Shown: positions 25,017-33,754, numbered from the stretch's first letter. The stretch: 64,000 nt of DNA from Taklimakanibacter sp021828105 (GCA_021828105.1 JAKATG010000002.1:62001-126000), one strand, 5' to 3'. The notes: a model not told the origin generated them from the sequence alone. Numbers and translations: made by a program.

Positions 25017-26696
25017 TCAGAACAATCCCGCGATCTGGCCCTTGGCGTCGAGGCCGATGGTCTCGGCCGAGGGCACCTTGGGCAGGCCCGGCATGGTCAT
25101 GATGTCACCGCAGATGACGACGATGAATTCCGCCCCCGCCGACAGTCTCACCTCGCGGATCGGCACCACGTGGTTGGACGGCGCGCCTTTGAGATTGGGA
25201 TCGGTCGAGAAGGAATACTGCGTCTTGGCCATGCAGATCGGGAACTTGCCGTAGCCTTGCGCCTCATAGGTCTTGAACTGGTCGCGCACCGACTTGTCGG
25301 CGACGATGTCGTCGGCGCGATAGATCTCGCGCGCGATGGTCTTGACCTTGTCCCACAGCGGCATGGCGTCGTCATAGATCGGATGGAACTGGCTCGAGCC
25401 CTTGTCGGCCAACGCCGCCACATGTTTGGCGAGCGCCTCGGTACCCTTGCCGCCGTCCGCCCAGTGGGTGCATTTGAAGCCTTCGACGCCATGGTCATGG
25501 CAGAAGTCGGTGATCGCCTTGACCTCGGCATCGGTGTCGGTGATGAAGTGGTTGACCGCGACCGCGATCGGCACGCCGAACTTCTTCACATTCTCGATAT
25601 GGCGGCCGAGATTGGCGAGACCCTTCTTCACCGCCTCGACATTCTCCTTCTTGAGATCGTCCTTGCCGACGCCGCCATGCATCTTGAGCGCGCGCACCGT
25701 CGCGACGATGACCGTCACGTCGGGATGGAGCCCGGCCTTGCGGCATTTGATGTCGAAGAATTTTTCGGCGCCGAGATCGGCGCCGAAGCCCGCTTCGGTG
25801 ACGACATAGTCGGAAAGCTTGAGCGCCGCCCTTGTCGCCATGGCCGAATTGCAGCCATGGGCGATATTGGCGAAGGGCCCGCCATGCACGAAGGCCGGGT
25901 TGTTCTCGAGCGTCTGCACCAGGTTGGGTAAGAGCGCGTCCCTGAGCAGCACCGTCATGGCGCCCGCCGCCTTGATATCCTTGGCCAGCACCTGGCCCTT
26001 GTCGCGCTTCTGGCCGATGACGATCTGGCCGATGCGGCGCTCGAGATCCTCGATCGAGGTCGAGAGGCAGAGGATGGCCATGATCTCGGAGGCGACGGTG
26101 ATGTCGAAACCAGCCTCGCGAGGGAAGCCGTTGGCGACGCCGCCCAGCGAGCAGACGATGTCGCGCAGTGCCCGGTCGTTCATGTCCATCACGCGACGCC
26201 AGGCGATGCGGCGCGTGTCGAGGCCGAGCTCATTGCCCCAATAGATGTGGTTGTCGATCATCGCCGAGAGCAGATTGTGCGCCGAGGTGATGGCGTGGAA
26301 ATCGCCGGTGAAATGCAGGTTGATGTCTTCCATCGGCACGATCTGGGCATAGCCGCCGCCGGCCGCACCGCCCTTCATGCCGAAGCAGGGGCCGAGCGAA
26401 GGCTCGCGCAGGCAGATCATCGCCTTCTTGCCGATGCGATTGAGGCCGTCGCCCAGGCCCACGGTGGTGGTCGTCTTGCCTTCGCCCGCGGGTGTCGGGT
26501 TGATGGCGGTGACGAGGATGAGCTTGCCGTCCTTCTTCTTGGCGAGCCCCGAAATGAAATCCAAGGAAAGCTTCGCCTTGGTGTGACCATAGGGAATCAG
26601 ATCTTCCGCCGGGATGCCGAGTTTCTTGCCGATCTCGAGGATCGGTTTCATCTTCGCTTCACGGGCGATCTCGATGTCGCTCTTGACGGTAGCCAT
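25017..26696 (-). CDS. fhs: Formate-tetrahydrofolate ligase
   Basis: Fhs makes 10-formyltetrahydrofolate from formate, THF and ATP. The 559-residue protein matches the family length and shows the P-loop-like TPAGEGKTTTTVGL, LREPSLGPCFGMKGGAAGGGYAQ and the FTGDFHAI segment. ATG at 26694-26696 follows GGGAGG. Upstream (26697-27002, 306 bases) there is no gene, only two long bulged hairpins. The gene stands alone and may serve formate assimilation or one-carbon recycling. Confidence 0.97.
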   Translation of the reverse strand: MATVKSDIEIAREAKMKPILEIGKKLGIPAEDLIPYGHTKAKLSLDFISGLAKKKDGKLILVTAINPTPAGEGKTTTTVGLGDGLNRIGKKAMICLREPSLGPCFGMKGGAAGGGYAQIVPMEDINLHFTGDFHAITSAHNLLSAMIDNHIYWGNELGLDTRRIAWRRVMDMNDRALRDIVCSLGGVANGFPREAGFDITVASEIMAILCLSTSIEDLERRIGQIVIGQKRDKGQVLAKDIKAAGAMTVLLRDALLPNLVQTLENNPAFVHGGPFANIAHGCNSAMATRAALKLSDYVVTEAGFGADLGAEKFFDIKCRKAGLHPDVTVIVATVRALKMHGGVGKDDLKKENVEAVKKGLANLGRHIENVKKFGVPIAVAVNHFITDTDAEVKAITDFCHDHGVEGFKCTHWADGGKGTEALAKHVAALADKGSSQFHPIYDDAMPLWDKVKTIAREIYRADDIVADKSVRDQFKTYEAQGYGKFPICMAKTQYSFSTDPNLKGAPSNHVVPIREVRLSAGAEFIVVICGDIMTMPGLPKVPSAETIGLDAKGQIAGLF

Positions 26697-26717
26697 ATCG
26701 CGAATTCCTCCCACTCT

Positions 26718-26793
26718 CTAGTGTCCCGAATCCGAAGTTCGCCCTCACCTCGCAGCGCCTTTCGAGCGAACTTCGGATTCGAAAGGACACTAG
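26718..26793. repeat. Bulged hairpin element A
   Basis: 76 bases. The outer arms are CTAGTGTCC/GGACACTAG and the inner 16-bp arms are CGAATCCGAAGTTCGC (26727-26742) with its exact complement at 26766-26781. The loop is 23 bases, with a one-sided AAA bulge at 26782-26784. Same subfamily as element C, in opposite orientation. Confidence 0.85.
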
Positions 26794-26806
26794 AAATTTA
26801 AGACCC

Positions 26807-26883
26807 CTGCTGTGGTTTTTGGTTCGGAAATTCCCTCGCGTGTCCGCAGCGAAATAAAGGGAATTTCCGAACCACCACAGCAG
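26807..26883. repeat. Bulged hairpin element D
   Basis: 77 bases. The outer arms are CTGCTGTGGT/ACCACAGCAG; a TTTT bulge on the left arm lies at 26817-26820. The inner 16-bp arms are GGTTCGGAAATTCCCT (26821-26836) and its complement (26858-26873), with a 21-base loop. Architecture as in A, B and C, but the sequence is different. Confidence 0.8.
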
Positions 26884-27002
26884 TGCGACGAGCAGCGAAC
26901 AATAGACAGGCCGTTTTTGCAAGGCGATAGCGAAACGGCATCCTTCGGCGGATTGCGACACTCTGGCCTAGATGAATATTGAAAGCCGGGCTAAAGAAAA
27001 GC

Positions 27003-28589
27003 ATGCGCAATTTCCAGCTTCCCGGCCGCTCCGTGGCCTACGGCATCAACGGCATGGCTGCCGCCTCATCGCCGCTCGCCACGCTCGCCGCCCTCGATGT
27101 CCTGAAAAACAACGGCAATGCCGTCGATGCGGCCGTTACCGCCTCTGCCGTCTTGTGCATCACCGAGCCGCATATGACCGGCATCGGCGGCGACTGCTTC
27201 GCCTTGATCGGAAAACGTGATGGCACGATCGAAGGCATCAATGGCTCGGGCCGCGCGGCACGGAAGGCCGATGCCACCTGGCTCGCCTGGGCCAAGCTTT
27301 CGGCGATCGAGCCCAGGAGCGTGCATGCCGTAACGGTGCCCGGCGCCATCGATGCCTGGGCGGCCTTGCTCGAACGCCATGGCACGATGGATCTCAAGGA
27401 GGCGCTGAAGCCTGCGATCCGCCTCGCCGAGGACGGCGTGCCGACGACACCGCGCGTCGCCTTCGACTGGGCGGAAGATGTCAAGGACATCGCTCATGAC
27501 GAGGGCATGAAACTGCATTATCTCATCCATGGCCGCGCGCCCGAGGCGGGCGAGGTCATGCGCTATCCGGCATTGGCGCGCACCCTGCGCCGCATCGGCG
27601 AGAAAGGCCGCGACGGCTTCTATGCGGGCGAGGTCGCCGACGAGATCGTCACGCATCTCGCCCAGCGCGGCAGCCTTCTCACATTGGAGGACTTCGCCGC
27701 GACGAAATCGAGCTGGGTCGAGCCGATCGCGACCCCATTCGCCGGCGTCGAGATCCTGGAAATCCCGCCCAACGGCTCGGGCCTCACCGCCCTCATCGCG
27801 CTCAACATCCTCGAAGAGCTCGGCCTGACCAGGTATGACGAAGGCAGTCCTGAGCGCTACCATCTCCAGATCGAGGCGCTCAAGCTCGCCTGGGTGCTGC
27901 GCAACCGGCACATCGCCGATGCCGCGGCGATGACGGTGGAGCCCCAGGCGCTGCTGAGCCGGAAGGTCGCGCAACAGCTCGCCGCCCTGATCGACATGAA
28001 GAAGGCGCTCTCAGCACCGGAGAACATGGTGCCGATGCCGGGCTCGGACACCGTCTATCTGACCGTCGCCGACAAGGAAGGTATGGCCGTCTCCTTCATC
28101 AACTCGATCTATTGGAGCTTCGGCTCCGGCATCGTGACGCCCAAGAGCGGGATCACGTTGCAGAATCGCGGCGCCAATTTCGTGACCGAGCCCGGCCATC
28201 CCAACTGCATCGGCCCGGGCAAGCGCCCGCTTCACACGATCATCCCGGCCATGGTGCGCGCCAAGGGCAAGGTTGACCTGTCCTTCGGCGTGATGGGCGG
28301 CTCCTACCAGCCGATGGGCCACATGGCGGTGATGCTCAACCGCTACGTCTATGGCCAGGACGTGCAGGCAGCGCTCGATTTCCCGCGTCTCTTCCCGCAG
28401 GAGGGCCGCGTCGATGTCGAGGCGGGCATTGGTGCAACAGTGCGTCGCGACCTCACCGAGCGGGGCCATGTCCTCGCCGATCTCATAGAGCCCCTGGGCG
28501 GCGGGCAGGCCATACTGTTCGACCGCAAACACGGCGTCCTTGCCGGCGGGTCCGACTTCCGCAAGGATGGCCTGGCCTTGGGTTATTAG
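27003..28589 (+). CDS. Gamma-glutamyltransferase family protein
   Basis: A 528-residue Ntn-hydrolase of the GGT family, which hydrolyses or transfers gamma-glutamyl groups such as those of glutathione. It has the large-subunit start (MAAASSPLATLAALDVLKNNGNAVDAAV, ITEPHMTGIGGDCF) and the autoprocessing site at GSDTVYLTV, with the nucleophile Thr at about residue 350. The small subunit has SSGIV-like FGSGIVTPKSGITLQNRG and GGSYQPMGH. No Sec signal is evident, so it may be cytoplasmic, like the YwrD-type branch. ATG at 27003 was chosen over an upstream TTG. It is bracketed by bulged-hairpin pairs on both sides. Confidence 0.9.
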   Translation: MRNFQLPGRSVAYGINGMAAASSPLATLAALDVLKNNGNAVDAAVTASAVLCITEPHMTGIGGDCFALIGKRDGTIEGINGSGRAARKADATWLAWAKLSAIEPRSVHAVTVPGAIDAWAALLERHGTMDLKEALKPAIRLAEDGVPTTPRVAFDWAEDVKDIAHDEGMKLHYLIHGRAPEAGEVMRYPALARTLRRIGEKGRDGFYAGEVADEIVTHLAQRGSLLTLEDFAATKSSWVEPIATPFAGVEILEIPPNGSGLTALIALNILEELGLTRYDEGSPERYHLQIEALKLAWVLRNRHIADAAAMTVEPQALLSRKVAQQLAALIDMKKALSAPENMVPMPGSDTVYLTVADKEGMAVSFINSIYWSFGSGIVTPKSGITLQNRGANFVTEPGHPNCIGPGKRPLHTIIPAMVRAKGKVDLSFGVMGGSYQPMGHMAVMLNRYVYGQDVQAALDFPRLFPQEGRVDVEAGIGATVRRDLTERGHVLADLIEPLGGGQAILFDRKHGVLAGGSDFRKDGLALGY

Positions 28590-28609
28590 GACGTTTACCA
28601 ATTGCCCGG

Positions 28610-28683
28610 TAGTGTGCCGAACGCGAAGTTCCTGCGATCCGAGCCGTAGGGGTTACAGGAACTTCGCGTTCAAAGGCACACTA
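28610..28683. repeat. Bulged hairpin element B
   Basis: 74 bases. The outer arms are TAGTGTGCC/GGCACACTA and the inner 16-bp arms are GAACGCGAAGTTCCTG (28619-28634) and its complement (28656-28671). The loop is 21 bases, with an AAA bulge at 28672-28674. Compared with A, both arms have changed together, preserving pairing. Confidence 0.85.
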
Positions 28684-28697
28684 CAATTCTTAAAGTT

Positions 28698-28774
28698 GCC
28701 AGTGTCCTTTCGAATCCGAAGTTCGCTCGGAAGGTGCGGCGCGACGGGGCGAACTTCGGATTCGGGACACTGGC
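28698..28774. repeat. Bulged hairpin element C (inverted copy of A)
   Basis: 77 bases. The outer arms are GCCAGTGTCC/GGACACTGGC, with a TTT bulge on the left at 28708-28710. The inner arms are identical to A (CGAATCCGAAGTTCGC at 28711-28726, complement at 28749-28764), with a 22-base loop. Read on the other strand it aligns with A through the loop, so A and C form a long inverted repeat around ggt. Confidence 0.85.
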
Positions 28775-28852
28775 TGTGCGCCGGGCCATATCGATTTGCA
28801 TTCGGCTCGCCGGTTAGTATTGTTGCATCAGACGGAACGCTCCGGAGGCCGC

Positions 28853-30835
28853 TTGAGCGAAAAACCATCCAAGTCCTCAGCCCAGGAGTCGGCGCGACCC
28901 GACGATGCTCAATTTGTGCAGACGCCGGTCGAATCACTGCAGCGCGTCATCAGCGCCGAAGAGCTCGAGCGGGTGCGCAAGGCGGTGGTGGCGGTGGGCG
29001 AAGCCGCCTATCACTGGGTGATCGAATCGGATGAGATCTTCTGGAGCGCCAACGCGCCCGAGGTCCTGCATTGTCCGGCATCCCGCCTCGTCACCGGGCG
29101 GGCTTACGCCGATCTCCTCGATGCCGACAATTTCACCACCCGCTACGACGCGGTGATGCGCACCGTCTACAAGGACGAAGGCGAAGGCATTCCCTACCAG
29201 ATCGAATATCTGTTCCGCCCCGACGGCAAGAACGGCAGGACCGCCTATTGGCTCGAAGACACCGGCCGCTGGTATGCCGGCGCCGACGGCAGGCCGGCGG
29301 AAGCCTTCGGCATCGTCAGGCGGGTCGATGACCGTCACTCGCGCGACCAGCAGCTCAACTTCCTCGGCAATTGCGATCCCTTGACCGGCATGATGAACCG
29401 CGGCCGCATGGCGGAAGCGCTGGAAGAGGCGATCGTGGCGGCGGACAGGGAGGGCGTGTCCCGCGCCTTCGTCATCGCCGGCATCAACAACCTGGCGGTG
29501 GTCAACGACGCCTATGGCTTCGAGGTGGCGGACGAGGTCATCATCGCGGTGGGCCGCAGGCTCAAGAACGTGGTGCGCGCCGGCGATCCGATCGCGCGCT
29601 ATTCCGGCAGCAAGTTCGCCGTCATCATCAACAATTGCAGCGAGGAGGATCTGCAGCACGCGGCCGAGCGCTTCCTCGAAGTGGCGCGCGAGAGCGTCAT
29701 CGACACCGAGCATGGGCCGGTATGGGCCATGCTGTCGATCGGCGCCATCATCCTGCCCGGCCACGCGGCCGACGCCAACACGGCGATGGCGCGCACCGAA
29801 GAGGCCCTGACCGAGGCCAAGCGCCTGCCGTCAGACGGCTTCGTCATCTACAAGCCCTCGCAGAAGCTCATTTCCGAGCGCAGCATCAATGCGCGTGCCG
29901 CGCATGAGATCGTCGCCTGCCTCAAGGAGGACCGCTTCAAGCTCGCCTTCCAGCCGATCGTCGATGCGGCTTCGCGCGAGGTGGTGATGCATGAAGCGTT
30001 GCTGCGCATGGCGGACGAGCGCGGCGACATGATCGCCGCGGCGCATCTGATCCCGATCGCCGAGAAGCTCGGCCTGGTGCGGCTCATCGACCGCACCGTG
30101 GCGCAGCTCACCGTGTCGACGCTGCTCGCCTATCCGGAAGCGCATCTCAGCTTCAACGTCTCCGGCGTCACCGCGACCGATCCGCGCTGGTTCGGGCAGT
30201 TGACCGAGATCCTGAAGGAGCATAGCGAGGTGACGCCGCGGCTCACCGTCGAGATCACCGAGACGGTGGCCTTGAGCGAGCTCGACGAGACGGTGCGCTT
30301 CACCCGCACCTTGCGCGACCTCGGCTGCCGCGTCGCGATCGACGATTTCGGCGCCGGCTACACGTCGTTCCGCAATCTCAAGGCGCTCAATGTCGACATC
30401 CTCAAGCTCGACGGGTCGTTCTGCGCCAATCTCAAGGAAAACCAGGAGAACCAGTATTTCGTCCGCTCGCTGATCGACATGGCGCGCAAATTCGAGCTCA
30501 AGACCATCGCCGAATGGGTCGAGACGCCGGAGGACGCCGAGTTCCTGCGCACATGGGGAGCGGACTATCTGCAGGGCAATCTGTTCGGCAAGGCCTCGCT
30601 CGATGTCCCGTGGACGACGGATGACGCCGTGGCATCGGAACAACCGACGCGCCAGGACGAGGCCGATGTCGAGACGGCGGAAGAAAGCGCGGTCTTGAAG
30701 GGGCCGGCCGATTACCCGACGCCTGAAATAGCGCTCGCCCGGCAAAGACCGGAGGCCAACGAGGAGCCCGACATGTCGCGGCTCAGAATGGCGATCGACG
30801 CGCTCAATGCGCAGTTCCGCCGCAAGCGGGGCTAG
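28853..30835 (+). CDS. PAS-GGDEF-EAL protein, probable c-di-GMP phosphodiesterase
   Basis: A 660-residue cyclic-di-GMP protein. Residues about 50-170 look like a PAS sensor (YHWVIESDEIFWSANAPEVL). About 175-340 is a GGDEF domain whose signature is degenerate (SGSKF in place of GGDEF), so synthesis is unlikely. About 360-600 is an EAL domain with the catalytic set intact: HEALLRM, SFNVSG, EITETV, IDDFGAGYTS, LKLDGSF, AEWVE, YLQGNLFGK. A disordered acidic tail follows. The start is TTG at 28853, four bases after GGAGG; an upstream TTG lacks such support. No transmembrane segment is evident. Confidence 0.9.
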   Translation: MSEKPSKSSAQESARPDDAQFVQTPVESLQRVISAEELERVRKAVVAVGEAAYHWVIESDEIFWSANAPEVLHCPASRLVTGRAYADLLDADNFTTRYDAVMRTVYKDEGEGIPYQIEYLFRPDGKNGRTAYWLEDTGRWYAGADGRPAEAFGIVRRVDDRHSRDQQLNFLGNCDPLTGMMNRGRMAEALEEAIVAADREGVSRAFVIAGINNLAVVNDAYGFEVADEVIIAVGRRLKNVVRAGDPIARYSGSKFAVIINNCSEEDLQHAAERFLEVARESVIDTEHGPVWAMLSIGAIILPGHAADANTAMARTEEALTEAKRLPSDGFVIYKPSQKLISERSINARAAHEIVACLKEDRFKLAFQPIVDAASREVVMHEALLRMADERGDMIAAAHLIPIAEKLGLVRLIDRTVAQLTVSTLLAYPEAHLSFNVSGVTATDPRWFGQLTEILKEHSEVTPRLTVEITETVALSELDETVRFTRTLRDLGCRVAIDDFGAGYTSFRNLKALNVDILKLDGSFCANLKENQENQYFVRSLIDMARKFELKTIAEWVETPEDAEFLRTWGADYLQGNLFGKASLDVPWTTDDAVASEQPTRQDEADVETAEESAVLKGPADYPTPEIALARQRPEANEEPDMSRLRMAIDALNAQFRRKRG

Positions 30836-30865
30836 CGCCTCCTCTTCGAGCGCGAGATTAAAAAG

Positions 30866-31489
30866 TCATTTCCCGCCGGCGATGGCGTCGATCTTGCGCT
30901 GCATGGCGGAAAGCTGGTCCTTGAGCGCCTGGAGATCGTCCTTACCGGCCGGCGCCGGGGGCTGGTCCTTGGGCCCGGCCTGGCCTTGCGGCCTCTGCTG
31001 CGGCTGCTGGTTGGCCATGGCCGCGGCGAAGGGGTTGAACATGCGCACGGCGTCATGGAACATCGCCATGTTGCGCTCGGTCTGCTCCTGCATCGCCTTG
31101 AAGGGGTCGGCGCCCCAGATCTCGGCCAGTTGCTGGCGCAGCTTGTCCTGCTCCTTGGTGAGCGATTCGAGCGACATTTCGAGATAACCCGGCACGAAGG
31201 CCTGCATGCTGTCGCCGTAGAAGTGAATGAGCTGGCGCAGGAATTTGATGGGCAGGAGGTTCTGACCCTTGCTCTCTTCCTCGAAGATGATCTGGGTCAG
31301 GACCGAGCGGGTGATGTCTTCGCCCGACTTGGCGTCATAGACGACGAAATCGGTGCCCTTCTTGACCATGTCGGAGAGGTCGTCGAGGGTGACATAGGTG
31401 CTGGTCGCGGTGTTATAGAGACGCCGGTTCGCGTATTTTTTGATGACGACCGCATTCGCGGTGGCTGCTTGTTCGCCGCTCAAACTCAA
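30866..31489 (-). CDS. phaR: Polyhydroxyalkanoate synthesis repressor PhaR
   Basis: PhaR binds PHB granules and represses phasin and PHB genes until polymer is present. The protein of about 207 residues has the PHB_acc_N DNA-binding region (VIKKYANRRLYNTATSTYVTLDDLSDMV, IIFEEESKG), the accumulation-regulatory repeat (FLRQLIHFYGDSMQAFVPGYLEMSLESL) and a Pro/Gln-rich linker before a C-terminal coiled coil (DDLQALKDQLSAMQRKIDAI). No ATG fits; TTG at 31487-31489 or 31481-31483, after AAGGGAG, is the probable start. It is divergent from phaA-phaB. Confidence 0.92.
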   Translation of the reverse strand: MSLSGEQAATANAVVIKKYANRRLYNTATSTYVTLDDLSDMVKKGTDFVVYDAKSGEDITRSVLTQIIFEEESKGQNLLPIKFLRQLIHFYGDSMQAFVPGYLEMSLESLTKEQDKLRQQLAEIWGADPFKAMQEQTERNMAMFHDAVRMFNPFAAAMANQQPQQRPQGQAGPKDQPPAPAGKDDLQALKDQLSAMQRKIDAIAGGK

Positions 31490-31594
31490 GGTCTCCCTTA
31501 CTTCCTCCGTGCTGCCTGACGGCAATCTCTCTCTATCCGAAGAAAGGTGCGCCGTGCGGTGCACAATTGCAAGTGCAAAAAGACGCACTACCTA

Positions 31595-31642
31595 GAGCGC
31601 TTTCCGCCAAAGTTGCTCGACTTTGGCGATAAGAAAGCGCTC
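31595..31642. repeat. Bulged hairpin element E
   Basis: The outer arms GAGCGCTTTC/GAAAGCGCTC, inner arms CGCCAAAGT/ACTTTGGCG, a 6-base loop, and a one-sided ATAA bulge at 31629-31632. It shares 21 identical bases (31613-31633) with the element inserted in chaC (complement of 46844-46864). Confidence 0.85.
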
Positions 31643-31656
31643 AAACCGTATATTTG

Positions 31657-31709
31657 CCGAGCCTTTTTATCCCGATCGGATGCGAAGCATCCGACCGGGA
31701 AAGGCTCGG
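31657..31709. repeat. Bulged hairpin element F
   Basis: The outer arms CCGAGCCTTT/AAAGGCTCGG, a one-sided TTAT bulge at 31667-31670, and inner arms CCCGATCGGATGC with GCATCCGACCGGG (one mismatch) around a GAA loop. It lies 75 bases before phaA, next to element E. Confidence 0.8.
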
Positions 31710-31783
31710 GTGTCGAACCGCATTGCAACACCTGGAATAGTGGGGCTTAATGGCTGCCACTTACGTCATTGGAGGCCCATTTC

Positions 31784-32971
31784 ATGGCTAATTCTGAGAA
31801 TTCCGTCGTCATCGTCTCGGCTGCCCGGACCCCGGTCGGGTCGTTCAACGGGGCGCTCTCGAGCGTTCCCGCCCATACGCTGGGCGCTACCGCCCTCAAG
31901 GCCGCCATGGCGCGCGCCAAGGTCGAGGCGAAGGAAGTCGACGAAGTGATCCTGGGCCAGATCCTGACGGCTGGGCAGGGCCAGAACCCGGCCCGCCAGG
32001 CCGCCATTGCCGCCGGTATCCCGGTCGAAAGCCCGGCCTGGGGTGTCAACCAGCTCTGTGGCTCGGGCCTCAGGGCCGTGGCGCTCGGCCTGCAGCAGAT
32101 CGTCAATGGCGATGCCGAGATCGTGGCGGCGGGCGGCCAGGAATCCATGTCGCTCGCCCCTCACTGCCAGCATCTGCGCAACGGCGTGAAGATGGGCGAC
32201 TTCCAGATGATCGACACCATGATCAAGGACGGCCTGTGGGACGCCTTCAACGGCTATCACATGGGCAACACGGCCGAAAATGTCGCGCGCCAGTGGCAGA
32301 TCACCCGCGACACCCAGGACCAGTTCGCCGTCGCCTCGCAGAACAAGGCCGAGGCCGCCCAGAAGGCCGGCAGGTTTAAGGACGAGATCGCGCCCGTCAC
32401 CGTCGCCTCGCGCAAGGGCGACATCGTCGTCGACCAGGACGAATATATCCGCCATGGCGCGACCCTCGATCAGGTCGCCAAGCTCAAGGCGGTGTTCCAG
32501 AAGGACGGCACGGTGACGCCGGGCAACGCCTCGGGCATCAATGACGGCGCCGCCGCGGTCATCCTGATGAGCGCCAAGGAAGCCGGTAAGCGCGGCCTCG
32601 AGCCGCTCGCCCGCATCGTCTCCTGGGCGCATGCCGGCGTCGATCCGGCGATCATGGGCTCAGGCCCGATCCCGGCGTCGCGCGCGGCTCTCAAGAAAGC
32701 GGGCTGGAAGGTCGAGGACCTCGATCTCGTCGAGGCCAACGAAGCCTTCGCCGCGCAAGCCTGCGCCGTCAACAAGGACATGGGCTGGGCGAGCGAGATC
32801 GTCAATGTGAATGGCGGCGCCATCGCGCTCGGCCATCCGATCGGCGCCTCGGGTGCCCGCGTCCTGGTGACGCTCCTGCATGAGATGGGCAAGCGCAAGG
32901 CCCGCAAGGGGCTTGCCACCTTGTGCATCGGCGGCGGCATGGGCATCGCCATGTGCGTCGAACGGCCGTGA
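31784..32971 (+). CDS. phaA: Acetyl-CoA acetyltransferase (beta-ketothiolase) PhaA
   Basis: PhaA condenses two acetyl-CoA to acetoacetyl-CoA, the first step of poly-3-hydroxybutyrate synthesis. The 395-residue thiolase has active-site Cys 92 in NQLCGSG, GNASGINDGAAA, the EANEAFAAQ block, His 351 in GHPIGASGAR and Cys 381 in CIGGGMGIA. ATG at 31784 follows GGAGG at 8 bases. It is followed after 57 bases by phaB and faces phaR; the gap carries two bulged hairpins. It could also work in ketone-body breakdown. Confidence 0.96.
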   Translation: MANSENSVVIVSAARTPVGSFNGALSSVPAHTLGATALKAAMARAKVEAKEVDEVILGQILTAGQGQNPARQAAIAAGIPVESPAWGVNQLCGSGLRAVALGLQQIVNGDAEIVAAGGQESMSLAPHCQHLRNGVKMGDFQMIDTMIKDGLWDAFNGYHMGNTAENVARQWQITRDTQDQFAVASQNKAEAAQKAGRFKDEIAPVTVASRKGDIVVDQDEYIRHGATLDQVAKLKAVFQKDGTVTPGNASGINDGAAAVILMSAKEAGKRGLEPLARIVSWAHAGVDPAIMGSGPIPASRAALKKAGWKVEDLDLVEANEAFAAQACAVNKDMGWASEIVNVNGGAIALGHPIGASGARVLVTLLHEMGKRKARKGLATLCIGGGMGIAMCVERP

Positions 32972-33028
32972 CAATCAAAAAATAGAAAAACAAAAATCAT
33001 TTTTTGACGTGAAGAAGGGTGAGGAAAC

Positions 33029-33754
33029 ATGGGACGAGTGGCTGTCGTAACCGGCGGAACACGCGGCATAGGCGCCGCCATCTCCAAGGCGCTCAAGCAG
33101 GAAGGGCACAAGGTGGTGGCAAGCTATGCCGGCAATGACGAGGCGGCGCAGAAGTTCAAGGCGGAGACCGGCATCGAGGTTCGCAAATGGGATGTCGGCA
33201 ATTACGAGGCCTGCGCCAGCAACCTCAAGGCCATCGAAGCGGAGTTTGGAGCGATCGACATCCTGGTGAACAATGCCGGCATCACCAAGGACGGCATGTT
33301 CCACAAGATGACGTCCGAGCAGTGGTACCAGGTGATCAACACCAATCTCAACTCGCTGTTCAACATGTGCCGGCCCTTGATCGAGGGCATGCGTGAGCGG
33401 AGTTTTGGCCGCATCATCAACATCTCCTCGATCAACGGCCAGAAGGGCCAGATGGGGCAGGTCAACTACTCGGCCTCGAAGGCCGGCGACATCGGCTTCA
33501 CCAAGGCGCTCGCCCAGGAGAATGCGAAGAAGGGCATCACCGTCAATTGCGTCTGCCCGGGCTACATCGCGACCGAGATGGTGATGGCGGTGCCCAAGGA
33601 AGTGCTGGAGAAATCCGTCATCCCGCAGATCCCGGTGGGGCGCCTCGGCCAGCCCGAGGAAGTGGCGCGCTGCGTTGTCTTCCTCGCCTCGGATCACTCC
33701 GGCTTCATCACCGGTTCGGTGCTCACCGCCAATGGCGGGCAATATATGATCTGA
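33029..33754 (+). CDS. phaB: Acetoacetyl-CoA reductase PhaB
   Basis: An NADPH-dependent SDR reducing acetoacetyl-CoA to (R)-3-hydroxybutyryl-CoA, the PHB monomer. The 241-residue protein has TGGTRGIGAA near residues 8-17, NNAGITKDGMFHKMT, the Ser of NISSINGQKGQMGQVNYSASKAG with catalytic Tyr 147 and Lys 151, and terminal LTANGGQYMI. These are specific PhaB features. ATG at 33029 follows GGTGAGG. It forms an operon with phaA; the polymerase gene phaC is not in the window. Confidence 0.96.
   Translation: MGRVAVVTGGTRGIGAAISKALKQEGHKVVASYAGNDEAAQKFKAETGIEVRKWDVGNYEACASNLKAIEAEFGAIDILVNNAGITKDGMFHKMTSEQWYQVINTNLNSLFNMCRPLIEGMRERSFGRIINISSINGQKGQMGQVNYSASKAGDIGFTKALAQENAKKGITVNCVCPGYIATEMVMAVPKEVLEKSVIPQIPVGRLGQPEEVARCVVFLASDHSGFITGSVLTANGGQYMI

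Noticed and set aside
26718..28774. Hairpins A-D as integron attC sites
   Set aside because: attC sites also have bulged stems, but the outer arms lack the RYYYAAC and GTTRRRY boxes, there is no integrase in the window, and the stems are much longer and fully paired.
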